A DNA stretch of 64,000 nt from Tigriopus japonicus. Taxonomy: Eukaryota > Arthropoda > Copepoda > Harpacticoida > Harpacticidae. Every line of letters begins with the position of its first letter. The first letter of the stretch is position 1. Positions 49,455-60,900 of the stretch are shown piece after piece. The DNA is taken from contig CM021323.1 in NCBI GenBank assembly GCA_010645155.1, positions 2,432,351 to 2,496,350 of the forward strand, in the 5' to 3' direction. Made by a program: the position numbers and the translations under genes. The notes below the pieces were generated by a model. That model saw only the letters and a list, made by a program, of their open reading frames with translations, did not search any database and had not been told where the DNA came from.

Positions 49455-51264
49455 ATGAGTTACCTGCGATCACTTAATCTCCAACCCGAATCTTTGAAGC
49501 AAACGTGCTTAGATGTGTGGATGCAGCACGTGATTCGACTCGTTCGCGATGAGCAAATCATCGCTCGGGGCAAGCAACCCGAATTATCGTCCCCCTCTTG
49601 CCAGTCTTTCAGTGGGGCTCTCAAGGTCCTTCATTCATTCAAATCAGATCACACGGGACAAACTAGCAATAAAAACATCATCATTGACCCCAACGCCTTA
49701 GCTCGTTATCTCAATACCCATTTGCCGCCATCGGTTCAAGAAGAGTCTTTTCATCGAGGTGCCAACTTGGTCAAGAAGGAGCTCTTCTTCGACATGTTCC
49801 CACCCTATTTTCGATTACTGTGGCGACCTTCGTTCCATTTCTTGGATCTACCCCCTATACGAGAAATGAAAGACCGTGCTTTAGTTTTGGATCTGTTGAG
49901 CACTTCCTCGATGGATGGAACCATGGAGGAACAACCTCTTTGGTCCATCGAAGCTGCCAAATTCCGTCTATTTGAATCATGCGAGCTGAATATCGAGGAA
50001 TCCTACCTGATGAAAAGGGTATTAAGACGCTTAACAAACTTGAAGAGCCTCGTGTTATGGTGGGCATGTGATGATGCCATGTTAAACATCATAGGGGCAA
50101 ATTGCGACGTTTTGGAATCGTTGGATGTCTGGCGGTCGTCCTCTGTCACAGATCTCGGATTAAAGATGCTACTTTCCAGTGACCAAACCCGTGATGGGTC
50201 ATCCATGTTGTGCCAGACTTTGAAGAGCTTGGGCGTCAAAGAAACGAGTGTGACCCATATTGGTTGTGTCATTGCCATCATTCGTTGCAAACACTTGGAA
50301 TTCCTCAATTTCAGCCATACCACAGTTGTGAAAGATTTCTTTCTCGAACTGAGAAAACTCGACGAATCAGCGAGTCCCCACGAAGCTCGAACCTACGCTT
50401 TAAAATCATTATTCGTACCCATCACGCACGGTGTTGTGTTCAGAGAATGTATTCACGCGTTCCCTAATTTAGAGGACCTACAATTGTGGACTCCTGCATC
50501 ACAAATTAGGTATGTCATTTTAATGTAATTAGTAATAATTACATTAACAGTGTAACAGTGTATTTTCTTTTCATTTCAGGGATTTTACTGCCGACGATTT
50601 TCCCAAGTTGACATCTCTCCTTTTGGGAGGACTCCATTCGGCTCGACTCTTGGAACGATTGGTCGAAGTGGTGGGAACAAAGCTGACTACCCTTAAAATC
50701 GAATCCGTGCTCACCGATATCCCATTGAATACTATTGGACAATGCTGCAAAAACCTTGTCCAACTCCAAGTGGTGAATGGACGTTTGTCGGTGGGCGACC
50801 ATATTTGTTCCGAAGCCGAACCATGGTTTTTCGCAAACCTTAAGCTTCTTTACTTCTTTCTCGTCCATTATGTCCACAACGACGTGGACGCTAATCCCTC
50901 CTTTCCCCAAGCAGCCTTACATTGCATTCTAAGACACACCCATCAAATCGAAGCCGTCACTGCCACGGGTTGTGCCAGTTTCGACGATGAATCTCTCAAG
51001 GTAGTTCTGGCAATCAATCCCATGGCAATGTTGAAACGTTTTACGATGACAGGCATTTCTTATTTGGAAACTCCTGAAGCGCCTTTACCACTGACTTCGA
51101 TCTCCGTGGTTCGTTTGTACAACCAATGCCAGCAATTAAAGTGCATGGGAGATCTCAAGCATTGGAGTGTGTCTCCTGCTGAACGCAAGCAATTGTCAAA
51201 AAAAATTCAAAATAACTCGAATAGTAATAATGGAAACAAACGGATCTCATTTTCTAGCCTTTAA
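49455..51264 (+). CDS. Leucine-rich-repeat protein, F-box/ZYG11-like architecture
   Basis: Two exons, 49455-50509 and 50580-51264, are joined by a 70-bp intron (AG|GTATGT ... TTTCAG|G, phase 2) to give 579 residues. The N-terminal ~40 residues (LKQTCLDVWMQHVIRLVRDE) look like a helical adaptor segment. From about residue 175 irregular leucine-rich repeats follow (LTNLKSLVLWW, CDVLESLDVW, CKHLEFLNFSHT, FPNLEDLQLW, CKNLVQLQVVNG). A Ser/Asn-rich tail ends the protein. There is no signal peptide, so it is probably intracellular. The arrangement resembles LRR substrate receptors of cullin ubiquitin ligases (F-box or ZYG11/ZER1 type), but I cannot show an F-box or VHL box. The start is the first ATG of the open frame. 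A poly(A) signal AATAAA lies at 51373-51378. Confidence 0.75.
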
Positions 51265-51372
51265 AGGCACACCGAAAGCTATGGGAAAAGATCAAACTCA
51301 ATGATGACAATTAGAAGACATATTCTAGTCGGTTTCAAGGATATCAAACCACACATGCTTAATATACGTTAA

Positions 51373-51378
51373 AATAAA
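51373..51378 (+). terminator. Polyadenylation signal of the LRR gene
   Basis: Canonical AATAAA 108 bp after the stop codon. It is only 66 bp from the stop codon of the convergent ENPP-like gene, so the two 3' untranslated regions probably overlap as antisense sequence. Confidence 0.6.
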
Positions 51379-51444
51379 GAACAATCATTTCTTTAGGGCC
51401 AACAGTTTTTTTGAAATTGAAGCATGATCTGAATGAAGATCTGT

Positions 51445-53495
51445 TCACTCTAAAAGAGCCTTGACCACATAGTGAACTAAAAGGCCTAACAAAGCAAATT
51501 GGAGTTGGTGGAGCCCCAATGTGGAGTTCGCACCTGAGATGGTGAGCATGTTTTTGATTCTGTCCCACGATCCAGCATGCTCTTCCATTGGAATCCGAAG
51601 AAGCATGGATATTATTTGGTAGAAATCCACGATCTCAACGGGCTTGTAGTTGACATGATCTTTCTTGAAATCTGGACCCATGAACACGGCAGCCGTATCC
51701 ATGTCCCTGTAGTGCGCATGATATTCGTCCCATCGTTGAAGCGCGTCCAAAATGTGTTTAGGTTTGGGTTCTTTGCCTACTTTCATCTTTTTGGTCATTT
51801 TTGGATAAACCGGCTTCACTGGCGACGGATTGAAGCCACAGCGAATCATATAGTCATCGTCTAAATAACCACTTCCAGGTACCACAATCACTTTGGGATC
51901 AGTACTATTGAAGATCAGTTGGTAAGCTGATATGCGAGAGAGAAAGAGCAAAAACAATAAAACCAATGTGGGTGAAGTTGAAAGCTCGTTCAAGTGGATG
52001 CTTATAAGATATGGGGCTCATGGATCACCTTACCTGGATGAGCAACAAGCAGAATATCTTGGGTCCATTCTCCCAATCCGTAGTGCAATTCCTCGGGAAC
52101 AATAGGGATATCCAAAATTGGCGGATCTTGCAGTTGCGATGCCATGAACACGTCCACTCCGTATTCAATACTCTCACAATCATGTAAAATCTGTTTGAAT
52201 TAATAAGAAGTATACAATCGAGATCTTTTACTCTTTTAGATCATTCGACATGGTACCTTGTATTGTTCCAAAGCGTATGGGATGATTTGAGCATATCCTG
52301 AAGATAGGATCACGTATTGAATGATATCCATATCTAGATATTGATCCAATAAAACTGGCTGCAAATAGCTTGTGTCCGTGAATCCATAGTCGGACATCAC
52401 CATTAGGTTCATCTGGAAGTTGTGTTGTTACTTAATAAACCTTTTAGATCGTGCCAGGAGCTTTATCCAAAGTTCAATTCAAAATACCTTTATTCCCGCA
52501 CGCTCTTCTTTCGATCGTATATCGGTCAATTTGGCTTGAACAATATCGTCAATATCGCGTAAGGCCTTCCTCAAGGCCGGCGAATCCTCACCTTGCAGCT
52601 CTCCTACTCTCCGGATGAGATCCGTATACACCACAGCCACGTCGTAGTTCTTTTTATACAAGCGATTGAAGGCCATATCAAAATCGGCCGAAACTTTCTG
52701 CCTTGAGGGGAAATTCTCCTCCGACAATTGAAACGGCTGACAATCCCCAGGGATTTCTAACCGTTTTCCGGGCAGAGTGCAATCGTGCCAGTTAAACATT
52801 GACACCTTTCGTCCGTGTTTGGCGGCATTGCTCCAGAATGGAGTCATTCCTTGCCACCAAACGGGATCCCGCGTTGAATTATAGTCGTAGCGATGAAAAA
52901 ACGTCCGTTTCTTCAGATTGTACATCACATCCCCTACAATGCTGTGCGCCTCTGGGTACTTGCCTGTTTCAATGGAACAAATTTTTGTTTTTATTTCGTT
53001 AAATTTGCATCTCAGTTTAAGTCCCAACCAACCTGTGGCAATGCTGGTCCAAGTCGGATAATCTTCCGGAGGGAATACTGGCTTGACTCGGGGAATGAAC
53101 GAGCCGTATTTCTTGAGATACTTGAACGATGTTAAAATTTGGGGATATTTCTCGACAAAGTCCCACCGGAGACCGCCAATGATCATGATGAAAAGGGGAT
53201 ATTGCGGCCAACCCTCTTTAAATTTCGAGCTCTGTTGATAAGGTGGAATGGTGGGTTTGACAACTTTGGGGAGCTGTTCTTCCTCTTTCATTCTTTTCCT
53301 TTGCTCTTGTAGTCTTTCTTCCTCCTCAGCAGCCCTATCTTTGAAGTGGATGACCCGATGGACAAAGTAGGCTTCGAAGTTGTCATCCACTGGAGGCTCT
53401 TCGTAGCGGTTTCCGGTTCGATTCAAACTGCCACTCACTTCCACCACAATCACTGAGCCAACCAGGGCCAAAAGCAAACATGGAAACCGACCCAT
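51445..53495 (-). CDS. ENPP-like protein, probable pseudo-phosphodiesterase
   Basis: Five minus-strand exons: 53495-53033, 52963-52488, 52412-52257, 52190-52034 and 51926-51445. All introns are GT-AG (69, 75, 66 and 107 bp) with compatible phases, giving 577 residues. It has an N-terminal signal peptide (CLLLALVGSVIVVEVSG), a charged Glu/Arg-rich segment (~56-75), then the ectonucleotide pyrophosphatase/phosphodiesterase fold. Family landmarks are clear: KPVFPPEDYPTWTSIATGKY, YPEAHSIVGDVMYN, PVWWQGMTPFW and FMGPDFKK. The catalytic centre is altered, though: the first metal Asp is Gly107, the nucleophile Thr is Asp145, the second Asp/His pair is Arg272/Glu276, and SDHG is SDYG (Asp321 kept, His to Tyr322). 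A hydrophobic C-terminus suggests a membrane or GPI anchor. ATG 53495 is the first real ATG; the frame extends three codons upstream only from TTG. Intron 1 is in frame, so an unspliced reading looks coding. Confidence 0.85.
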
Positions 53496-54999
53496 AGTGG
53501 TCAAAATTCAATTAAATTTACGGATCCGATGAGAATTGGAATTCATGGCCATTCCTCCCCCCAAAAATGTTCCCAGGTGTTCGAATCTTTTCGGTTGGAA
53601 AGCCGATCTTTTATGTGATCGCTGGGCCCAACTGGACGGCTTTCGTACCTTCTTCAGGAGACATTCAAACACGGCTGTCCAAGGTTCGCTTGGACGACGA
53701 TACTACGGACGAAACTATGTACTCGTTGCTGAGCCTCTGCTTTGTCTAAGGATGCATTTGAAGAAGATGAGCCTGCTCGTGTGATTCCGATTCAAGAAGA
53801 AGAGATACTTTCTCTGAAAGAGATTTGGCAAATGCCTCCTTGGGCATTTAAGTCAAGCATTGTCCGCGAAGCAGTCTGTCGACATGTCCGTCACACGCAC
53901 CTTCGACCTTCTTAGGCATAGGTATCAAGTCCAGCCTTATTCGAAATACCAGATCTTTACTTCAAAGAGTGAAAAAACTACAAAAAAACATTTCCTCTTC
54001 TTACGTCAAAAGTTGGATGGTCGTCAAGAATCAAATGAAAATTCCTTTAGCGATCAGAGGCTAGTTTTTAAAGACGCAAAGATCGATCTTAAGATCGTAC
54101 TTTAGTACTGTAAGTTCGATCTTGAGATCGATCTTTGCGCTTAAAAAACTAGCCTCTGGTTACTTTAACATAAACGTTTGTCTCCAAGAATGAGAGGATT
54201 AAGAATGAACGACTATAGGAACATTCTGGATTGAAGTATGAAGAAGACAAAAAACGTCATTGTTAATTATATTGTTCATTTATTAGGTGACTTGAAAAAA
54301 TGTTTAAATTGTCGCCAGTAGTATTTCAACTAAGGTCAAAACTAGTCAATGAAATGAAAGATAATAGGAACACAGACTAAGCTTATAGAATAATTGTTGC
54401 CTTTAGTGAAGCCTGATACGGGTATTAGTGTAAAAAGGACACCTGATCTTTTATTTTGGAAAATATTGTTAAAACTCATCTACAAGAAAACTTTTTTGTG
54501 ACATTTCTCTATTTAATTGAACGTGTAAATTACATACTACATACCGGTATATATTTTGACAAATCATTTAGATACGGAATAAATTTTAATTTTTTGTCAT
54601 GCTGTCATATACGATGGCTAATTTTTGATTGCGCAGATGCAAAGCATTTGCACTTGATGTTCTTCTGTATTACATGTCATGTACTGTATTTGTTATGAAT
54701 GCTGAAGCAACCAAACAAATGAAAAGAGAAACCTTTCTGCTGAGGATCATAAATCCTTCTTTGAACTTCAAAAACTTGATATAGAAGAGCTTGACAGATT
54801 TTCAAGCTGGCTAACAGTTCATTTTACTTAATAGGCGACCAGTCAACTCAAAATTGGTGCTAACATATCCTTTTGTTTGTCCGCTTCGTCATGTCCATCA
54901 TTTTGCTCGTTGATCTGCACATGTGTGAGTAAACAAATAAGAACTTGTGGGCCAGGCATCCGGAGAGAACTCGTTTTTGCCGAAACACTGATCCATAGT
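53496..54999. other. Divergent intergenic region between ENPP-like and BBOX1-like genes
   Basis: Start codons of the divergent genes are 1.5 kb apart, so both promoters should lie here. The first 350 bp are relatively G+C-rich and hold open frames (53536-53784 and overlapping) without recognisable motifs. A palindromic MITE occupies 54055-54158. The rest is A+T-rich. Confidence 0.5.
54055..54158. mobile_element. Palindromic MITE, intact copy
   Basis: A 104-bp near-perfect hairpin from CAGAGGCTAGTTTTTAAAG to TTAAAAAACTAGCCTCTG, with internal GATCGATCTT repeats on both arms. The relative at 3680-4827 is split by a hAT insertion. The target duplication is unclear. Confidence 0.85.
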
Positions 55000-57900
55000 A
55001 TGGAATGGAGAAGACATTGCACTTTGAGATTGAGTTTGCTTCAGCATGCCGTTCGCTTGGTCTTCAATATCGACACTTTGGGGGATCCCTCGTCTTCGTT
55101 TGATTCAAAGTTTCGCAAAAAAATCCACGAGTGTTGGCAAAAGTTAGACAGTAAAAAAGAGAACAAGCAAGACGATAATTTTCACCACCATTGCCTATAT
55201 TTCAGTTCTTCGAGCCCAAGAGAATGAGGAGTGCCTGACATTAGAGAGTAACAATGAATCGTACTCTTATCCGTTTCTTTGGCTCCGTGACAATTGCCAG
55301 TGTCCAAAATGCTTCAACTCCAGTTCGCAATCCAGATTAAGTTTCTTACGCAATATTTCACCCAATGTGAAACCATCATCAATCCAATTGAAAGGGTCTG
55401 GGTCGCAGGTAAGAGAGGAAAACGAAAAAAAGTGAAGGCAAGTTGCAAATCCAACCTAATTGAGACAAATTTTCCGAGACAAATTTTCTTCAATGGAAAC
55501 GGCGAAGTTTCGATCATGAGTTATCATGTCGTGTTGATTGCAAATCTTTGTTTAAAAATAAAATAAAAATAATCATAACAGTAAGGGAATTTGAGCAAGA
55601 AAAGTTCTAAATTTGAAAATTCTGCCATACACATGGCCTTCTAGACCATCGTCATCCGGCTCATCAAGTAACAATTAATTTGTTCCAGAGCCTGTTCTAT
55701 TTTTGGAGCAACAAAAGCTAAATTCAATGTCAGTGGTCGACAGGACCTGGCTAAAACTTCTCACGATGGCTTTCCCGTGGACGAAAAGAGAGTCGCACGC
55801 TCTACGTAGGTCGTTCGTTGAAAAGAGCTATTCCCACATGGTGTCCTTTGCAGATACACAATTTCGCATCATTTACAAAAACCATTATTAACGTTATTTC
55901 GTTCTGGTCAATATTTAATTGAAAAGGTCACTTTTCGTCGTCTTGGAGAAGCGCCCATTTAAAGCCATTCAACAAAGAACTTGTAAAAAGTGTTCTTAGT
56001 GTTCCCAGGATGAGCCAGAAGACGTTTAAAATTAACGAAAATAATGCAATCAATTGTGACAGACAGAGGACACGTGTTGTCGTGGTAGGCGCAATTTGCT
56101 ACAATGAGAGAGGTCCCAGGTGCACTTGAAATTGTTATCGGAAAAATTTCAACGATATGATGGCTGCCTTTGCTGGCCAGGAGAGGCCCAACCCTTCGAC
56201 TTTAGCACCAACAATCCAAATAATATAGTATTTTTTCCTTTGAAACTCGCTGAAACATTTTATTAAAAATGTTGGGAAGATTCATTGCGTGACACCTAAG
56301 CTTTTGCCCGTTGCAGAACTTTCGAAATTGCGCCTTTTCGTCTTCGCTCTCGTGAAGCAAAGAAATGGTAAAATTGAAGATATTTTCGTTACCTTCCTTA
56401 CATTTCTTCCTTACACATCCTTACCTTCGTCAGACCATGCACGACACCATAATCAAAGGATTATTTTTCTTTTTTGTTGGTCGAAACTTTTTCTTTGGTT
56501 GACTGTTTCAAACATTTGAACCAAATAATTTAGGTGGGATTAATAAATAATTTGAGCTAGCCCCTGGGTGGTGTCAAATCTTGAGCCAACTTCTTCATCG
56601 GGATTTCCAGTTTTTCTAGCAGTTTGTCAATCTTTGGAAATTTGGGATTGGCAAATCTTTTATTTTTTGTCAAAATTGAAGGTGGGCCATTTAATATTAC
56701 TGATATTACGGAAGCCAGTTGATCCAGGTAGACCTATAAGTAGTTAGAGGTATCCTTTGAAAAAAAAGGTGGCCATCTCTTTCCCCCAACAGTGATCTCC
56801 CCCTGTAGGTTTGCACCAGGTGATCTCCGCCAAGGTATACTCCCCCAGCACTTATCTCCACCAAGGTTAACTCCACCAACAATCAACTCCGCCAACATTG
56901 AACTCCGCCACGGTAAACTTCACCAGGGTTAACTCCCCCAACAATCATCTCCGCCAATAGTGATTTCCTCCACGGTAAACTCCACCACGGTAAACTCCGC
57001 CATGGTAAACTCCGCCACGGTAAACTCCGCCATGGCAAACTCCACCATGGTAAACTCCGCCACGGCAAACTCCGCCACGGCAAACTCTGCCACTCACCTG
57101 ATAATGATTTCCACCAAAAGAAATTGCGCCATTGTATCAGCCGCGACAAAATAAACTCCACCCTTTTCAAATTTACTTTTTTTAGAAAGATCACTTCTCA
57201 TCCTTACACTGAGACTATTAAAAACCAACTACATGTTTACCAAATCCATTCACGACCTACCCAGGGACTTTGGGTGAGTGTTGTGTCAAGTTCATTGATT
57301 CATCAGCGCTATAATGGCACAATAACCCAGAAGTTTCTCATGTTAGAGTTTTCTGAGGCGGGGTTTCTTGGGATGGACTTCGCCTTGGCGGAAATCACTT
57401 TTGTGGGAGTTTACTAAAAGGGAATTTACCGTGGCGGAGTTTACCATGGCGGAGTTTACCGTGGTGGAGTTTACCATGGTGGAGTTTACCGTGGTGGAGT
57501 TTACTGTGGCGGAGTTTACTGTGGCGGAGTTTACCGTGGCGGAGTTTACCGTGGTGGAGTTTACCGTGGCGGAAATCACTGTTGGCGGAGATGATTGTTG
57601 GGGAGTCAACCCTGGTGGAGTTTACCGTGGCGAAGTTCAATGTTGGTGGAGTTGATTGTTGGTGGAGTTAACCTTGGTGGAGATAAGTGCTGGGGGAGTT
57701 TACCTTGGCGGAGATCACCTGGTGCAAACCTACAGGGGGAGATTAGTGTTGGGGGAGTTGTATGGGAACCGAAAAAAAAAATCCTTTGGTTCAAGGAACC
57801 ATTCGCCTCAAGACGAAAAAAAATGACCACCATCACAGTCCACTAATATCGTGGCTTCACTTATGCTTCCACTACGTATACTTCCAATCGTGCTCAAAAA

Positions 57901-60900
57901 CTGCCCTATTGTGACATGTGATGTCATAATATCCACAACAGTTTAAGTGGATACGAAAAGGTACAAAGTACCTTTTCCCCAAAAAGTCTTCATATTTGCC
58001 AGAATCTTGCAGTGAGAAAGAATTTCCTCTGGCATAATTTCTCAGCATGACAAAATAGTAAATCACAAATCAATTCGATGAAAGCCAAGATAATATCCTA
58101 TTAAGCAAAACTGAACATTTTTCAATTGACAAAGTTACATCTCTAAGTAAGTTAAAGTGCAATCTTTTAAGATTAGGTCGCATGCCAACGCATATCGGAT
58201 AGTTTTAAAGTACACCAAAGCCAAGTCAGATTAACGGGCCTGGAGGATATGCTCAAACAACGTTAATCTGGCTCGATTTTGGTATATTCTAAAATAAATC
58301 TTATCTACGTTAACATACAACCTCGTAGCTAGAAAATCGCCTTGTACGTATTTAAAACGTTGAAAATATCTTGAATGTTTTTGGAGTCACTTTTTGCAGA
58401 CCCAAATCACGTGGGATGATGGCCATGAGAGCACTTTCGAGTCACAATGGCTATTGGACAGAAAATTTTCGGATCAGTTGACCAAACCCATGGGACAAAG
58501 ATGTGAGCCAACAATTTGGGATGCGACCTACAAGTCCACATTGAAGACCTACAACTATGACGAAATTATGACAAAAGGGTCGACAATGTTGGAGTGGCTT
58601 CTCAGTAAGTTGTTTTTTCATTAGTAAAACGACCGACCAAGACCATCCCAAAGTTCAATGGATTGACGATGAAAATGAGCGATTGTTGGGTTTTCGTTAG
58701 TGGCGTCGCTCCTGAATTGACAGTTTCAAATTACAGTATTTCATCAATTTGTTGGGTTTTGAGTTTGATAGTGCTCGTTTGTTGCCTAAGTAGATCGCTT
58801 TTGCAGTATTCAACACACCTTGCTTCGGGTGCTCTGTCTGTTATCATTTTAAATTTGCATATTTTTTCAAAGGGTGCAACAAAATTATGTTGCTTTGAGC
58901 TGAACATCCTTTACTTTGAACTTTTTTAACATCAAGTAATGCATTTGATTTCACTTGAGGGATGATAATATGTTTTATCTTGGATTTTGTCTTTTAACAA
59001 ATGTTTGCCAAGTGAAAGCTGATCAATGATCATAAAGGTTGCTTATGTTTTTACTTCATAAAAAGGGAGAACAAAAGCTTTTGTTCACACAAGGAGCTCC
59101 TTGGTTCATATTGCCATTTGGCAAACCCGCCCATCTATCTTTGGCCTGTTTTTATGACAGCAAAACCATGCCAAATAGGCGTTGGCCTGCTCAATCAATA
59201 TCAGACTATTTTTCTGTTAAGCTTTGAGTTTTATTTTCTCTTTTTTCTTTTTTTTTTGGGGGGGGGCGGATTTTTAAAACCACTACAAAGAATGGGATTC
59301 CCTGTAAAGAGAGTTAAAGATTAATATCGTTTATAAATTGTTTTCATATATTCATTGTCTTTGAGCGGAACATCTAATTTTGACGCCCCATACGTCATTG
59401 TGCGGAATTTCATCCCGTTCAATGCCATGTTATACTCGCCAACCCAAGAGTAGACTTTTTCCAAGTCATCTACTAAACATTTTGAGTCCTGACCATTCCT
59501 TCCACAAACTACAGTAATTTTGTATCATCAGCATATGAAGAAATGCTGGCTTTTGGCTCTGACTAGTTTGTTTGTTTAGTTTTAAACATTGATTAGTTCC
59601 AACATTGAGACCAAACTCAAACTTAAAATCCTTACACACTATTATATATTCTTTGAAAATTTCAGGTTTGGATATGTTGGGGCTAACGTTGATAGATGGC
59701 ATGCCTCCAGAAGTGTTGTCATTGCCAACATTGATTAACGCTGTAGCTTTTCCAAGATCCACCCATTATGGTCAATACTTTGAAGTCATCGCCAAAAATA
59801 AACCCAACAATACAGCCTACACAACCTCCGAATTGAGCCTTCATCTGGACCTACCTTATTACAAGTACAAGCCAGGGGTACAATTTTTTTATCAAAACAT
59901 AATCAGCAAGCAAGGGCCTAACTTTAAAAAGGCGAACGTTCCTCTTTCAGACTCAGTTTTTGCATTGTATTAAACAATTTGAAGGCCAAGGTGGCGCTAA
60001 CAAGTTCGTGGACGGACTAAAAGTAGCTCAAATCTTGGCTCGAGATGAACCAAAACATTGGGAAACGCTAAAGAATACCCCAGTAACATTTTGGGATTCC
60101 GGATCAGAGGAACTAGCGGGTCAATACCTCAAATTCAACTCCGTTCCAACATTCGAGTAAGTGGAATTGGAATTAGTTTCTAGAGTAAATTCTTTAGAAA
60201 TACTAAAGTCAGATCTGGGTTGATATAGGAATATTCGACAAAAAAATTATCTTGATGCACGAATATTGTTGGGTCGACCAAATATACATTAAGTAGATAA
60301 AGTCTCTTGATTCAACTAAAAATTCAAATGCCCTCAACAGCTGATCTTTTGTAAGTTAGCGATCCAGCCCATTGAGTTCTAAGATCCAGCCTGGATTTGT
60401 GTGCGTACTTGTAGAAGAAGTAGATGGTTCTGAAGTTGCTAAAATATTATTTCAAACAATTAAAAGATGAACTCCAAATTCTTGAAACTAGTTTCACTAT
60501 CATATAAAGTTATTTTAGTGTTTGTTTTAGTAGGAATTTTAGTGTGAAAGCGACATAAAAAGTAAGATACGGTATGTCCCCAAAACTGGCCTTTTTGGCA
60601 AAGTATTTTTGTAACGAGTACTTCGTAACACCATTCCTGCTGCTTAAAAAGGAATTTAAAATTAACGAATTCCTCATTTTTGGAAAAGGAATAGGGACTG
60701 TAGTCCGGTTCTTTTTTCGAGAAACGGCTAAGGTCCGGCTTAGAATGTGGAAAGACCCCTTTTCGTGTGTCCAGGCGCTATTCTGTACCTGAGACCCCAT
60801 TCTGTATTATTTTCAAATGCAAGTCATTACTGGTGTTTCAAAATTCATTCTTTGAAATGGTTAATTAGAGATGAATTCTCGTCGTGGGAAAAGTATAAAT

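Noticed and set aside
52964..53032. Coding sequence continuous through this segment of the ENPP-like gene
   Set aside because: It is in frame, but it splits the conserved TG-x-YPE motif and has GT-AG ends. Removing it restores IATGKYPEAH.
53536..53784. Open frames upstream of the ENPP-like gene as a separate gene
   Set aside because: Overlapping frames have no motif, and the region is the likely promoter/5' untranslated sequence of the divergent gene.
54877..54999. Upstream extension of BBOX1-like copy 1 exon 1
   Set aside because: The frame is open but begins at a non-ATG codon. The first ATG is at 55000.
56960..57570. Regularly spaced repeats resembling a CRISPR array
   Set aside because: The 15-bp units are contiguous with no spacers, and the genome is eukaryotic.
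56883..57655. Open frames with repeated pentapeptides (TVNSA-like, EFTVA-like) on both strands
   Set aside because: They are by-products of 15-bp tandem DNA units, appear in several frames and both strands, and lie in an intron. Not a pentapeptide-repeat protein.
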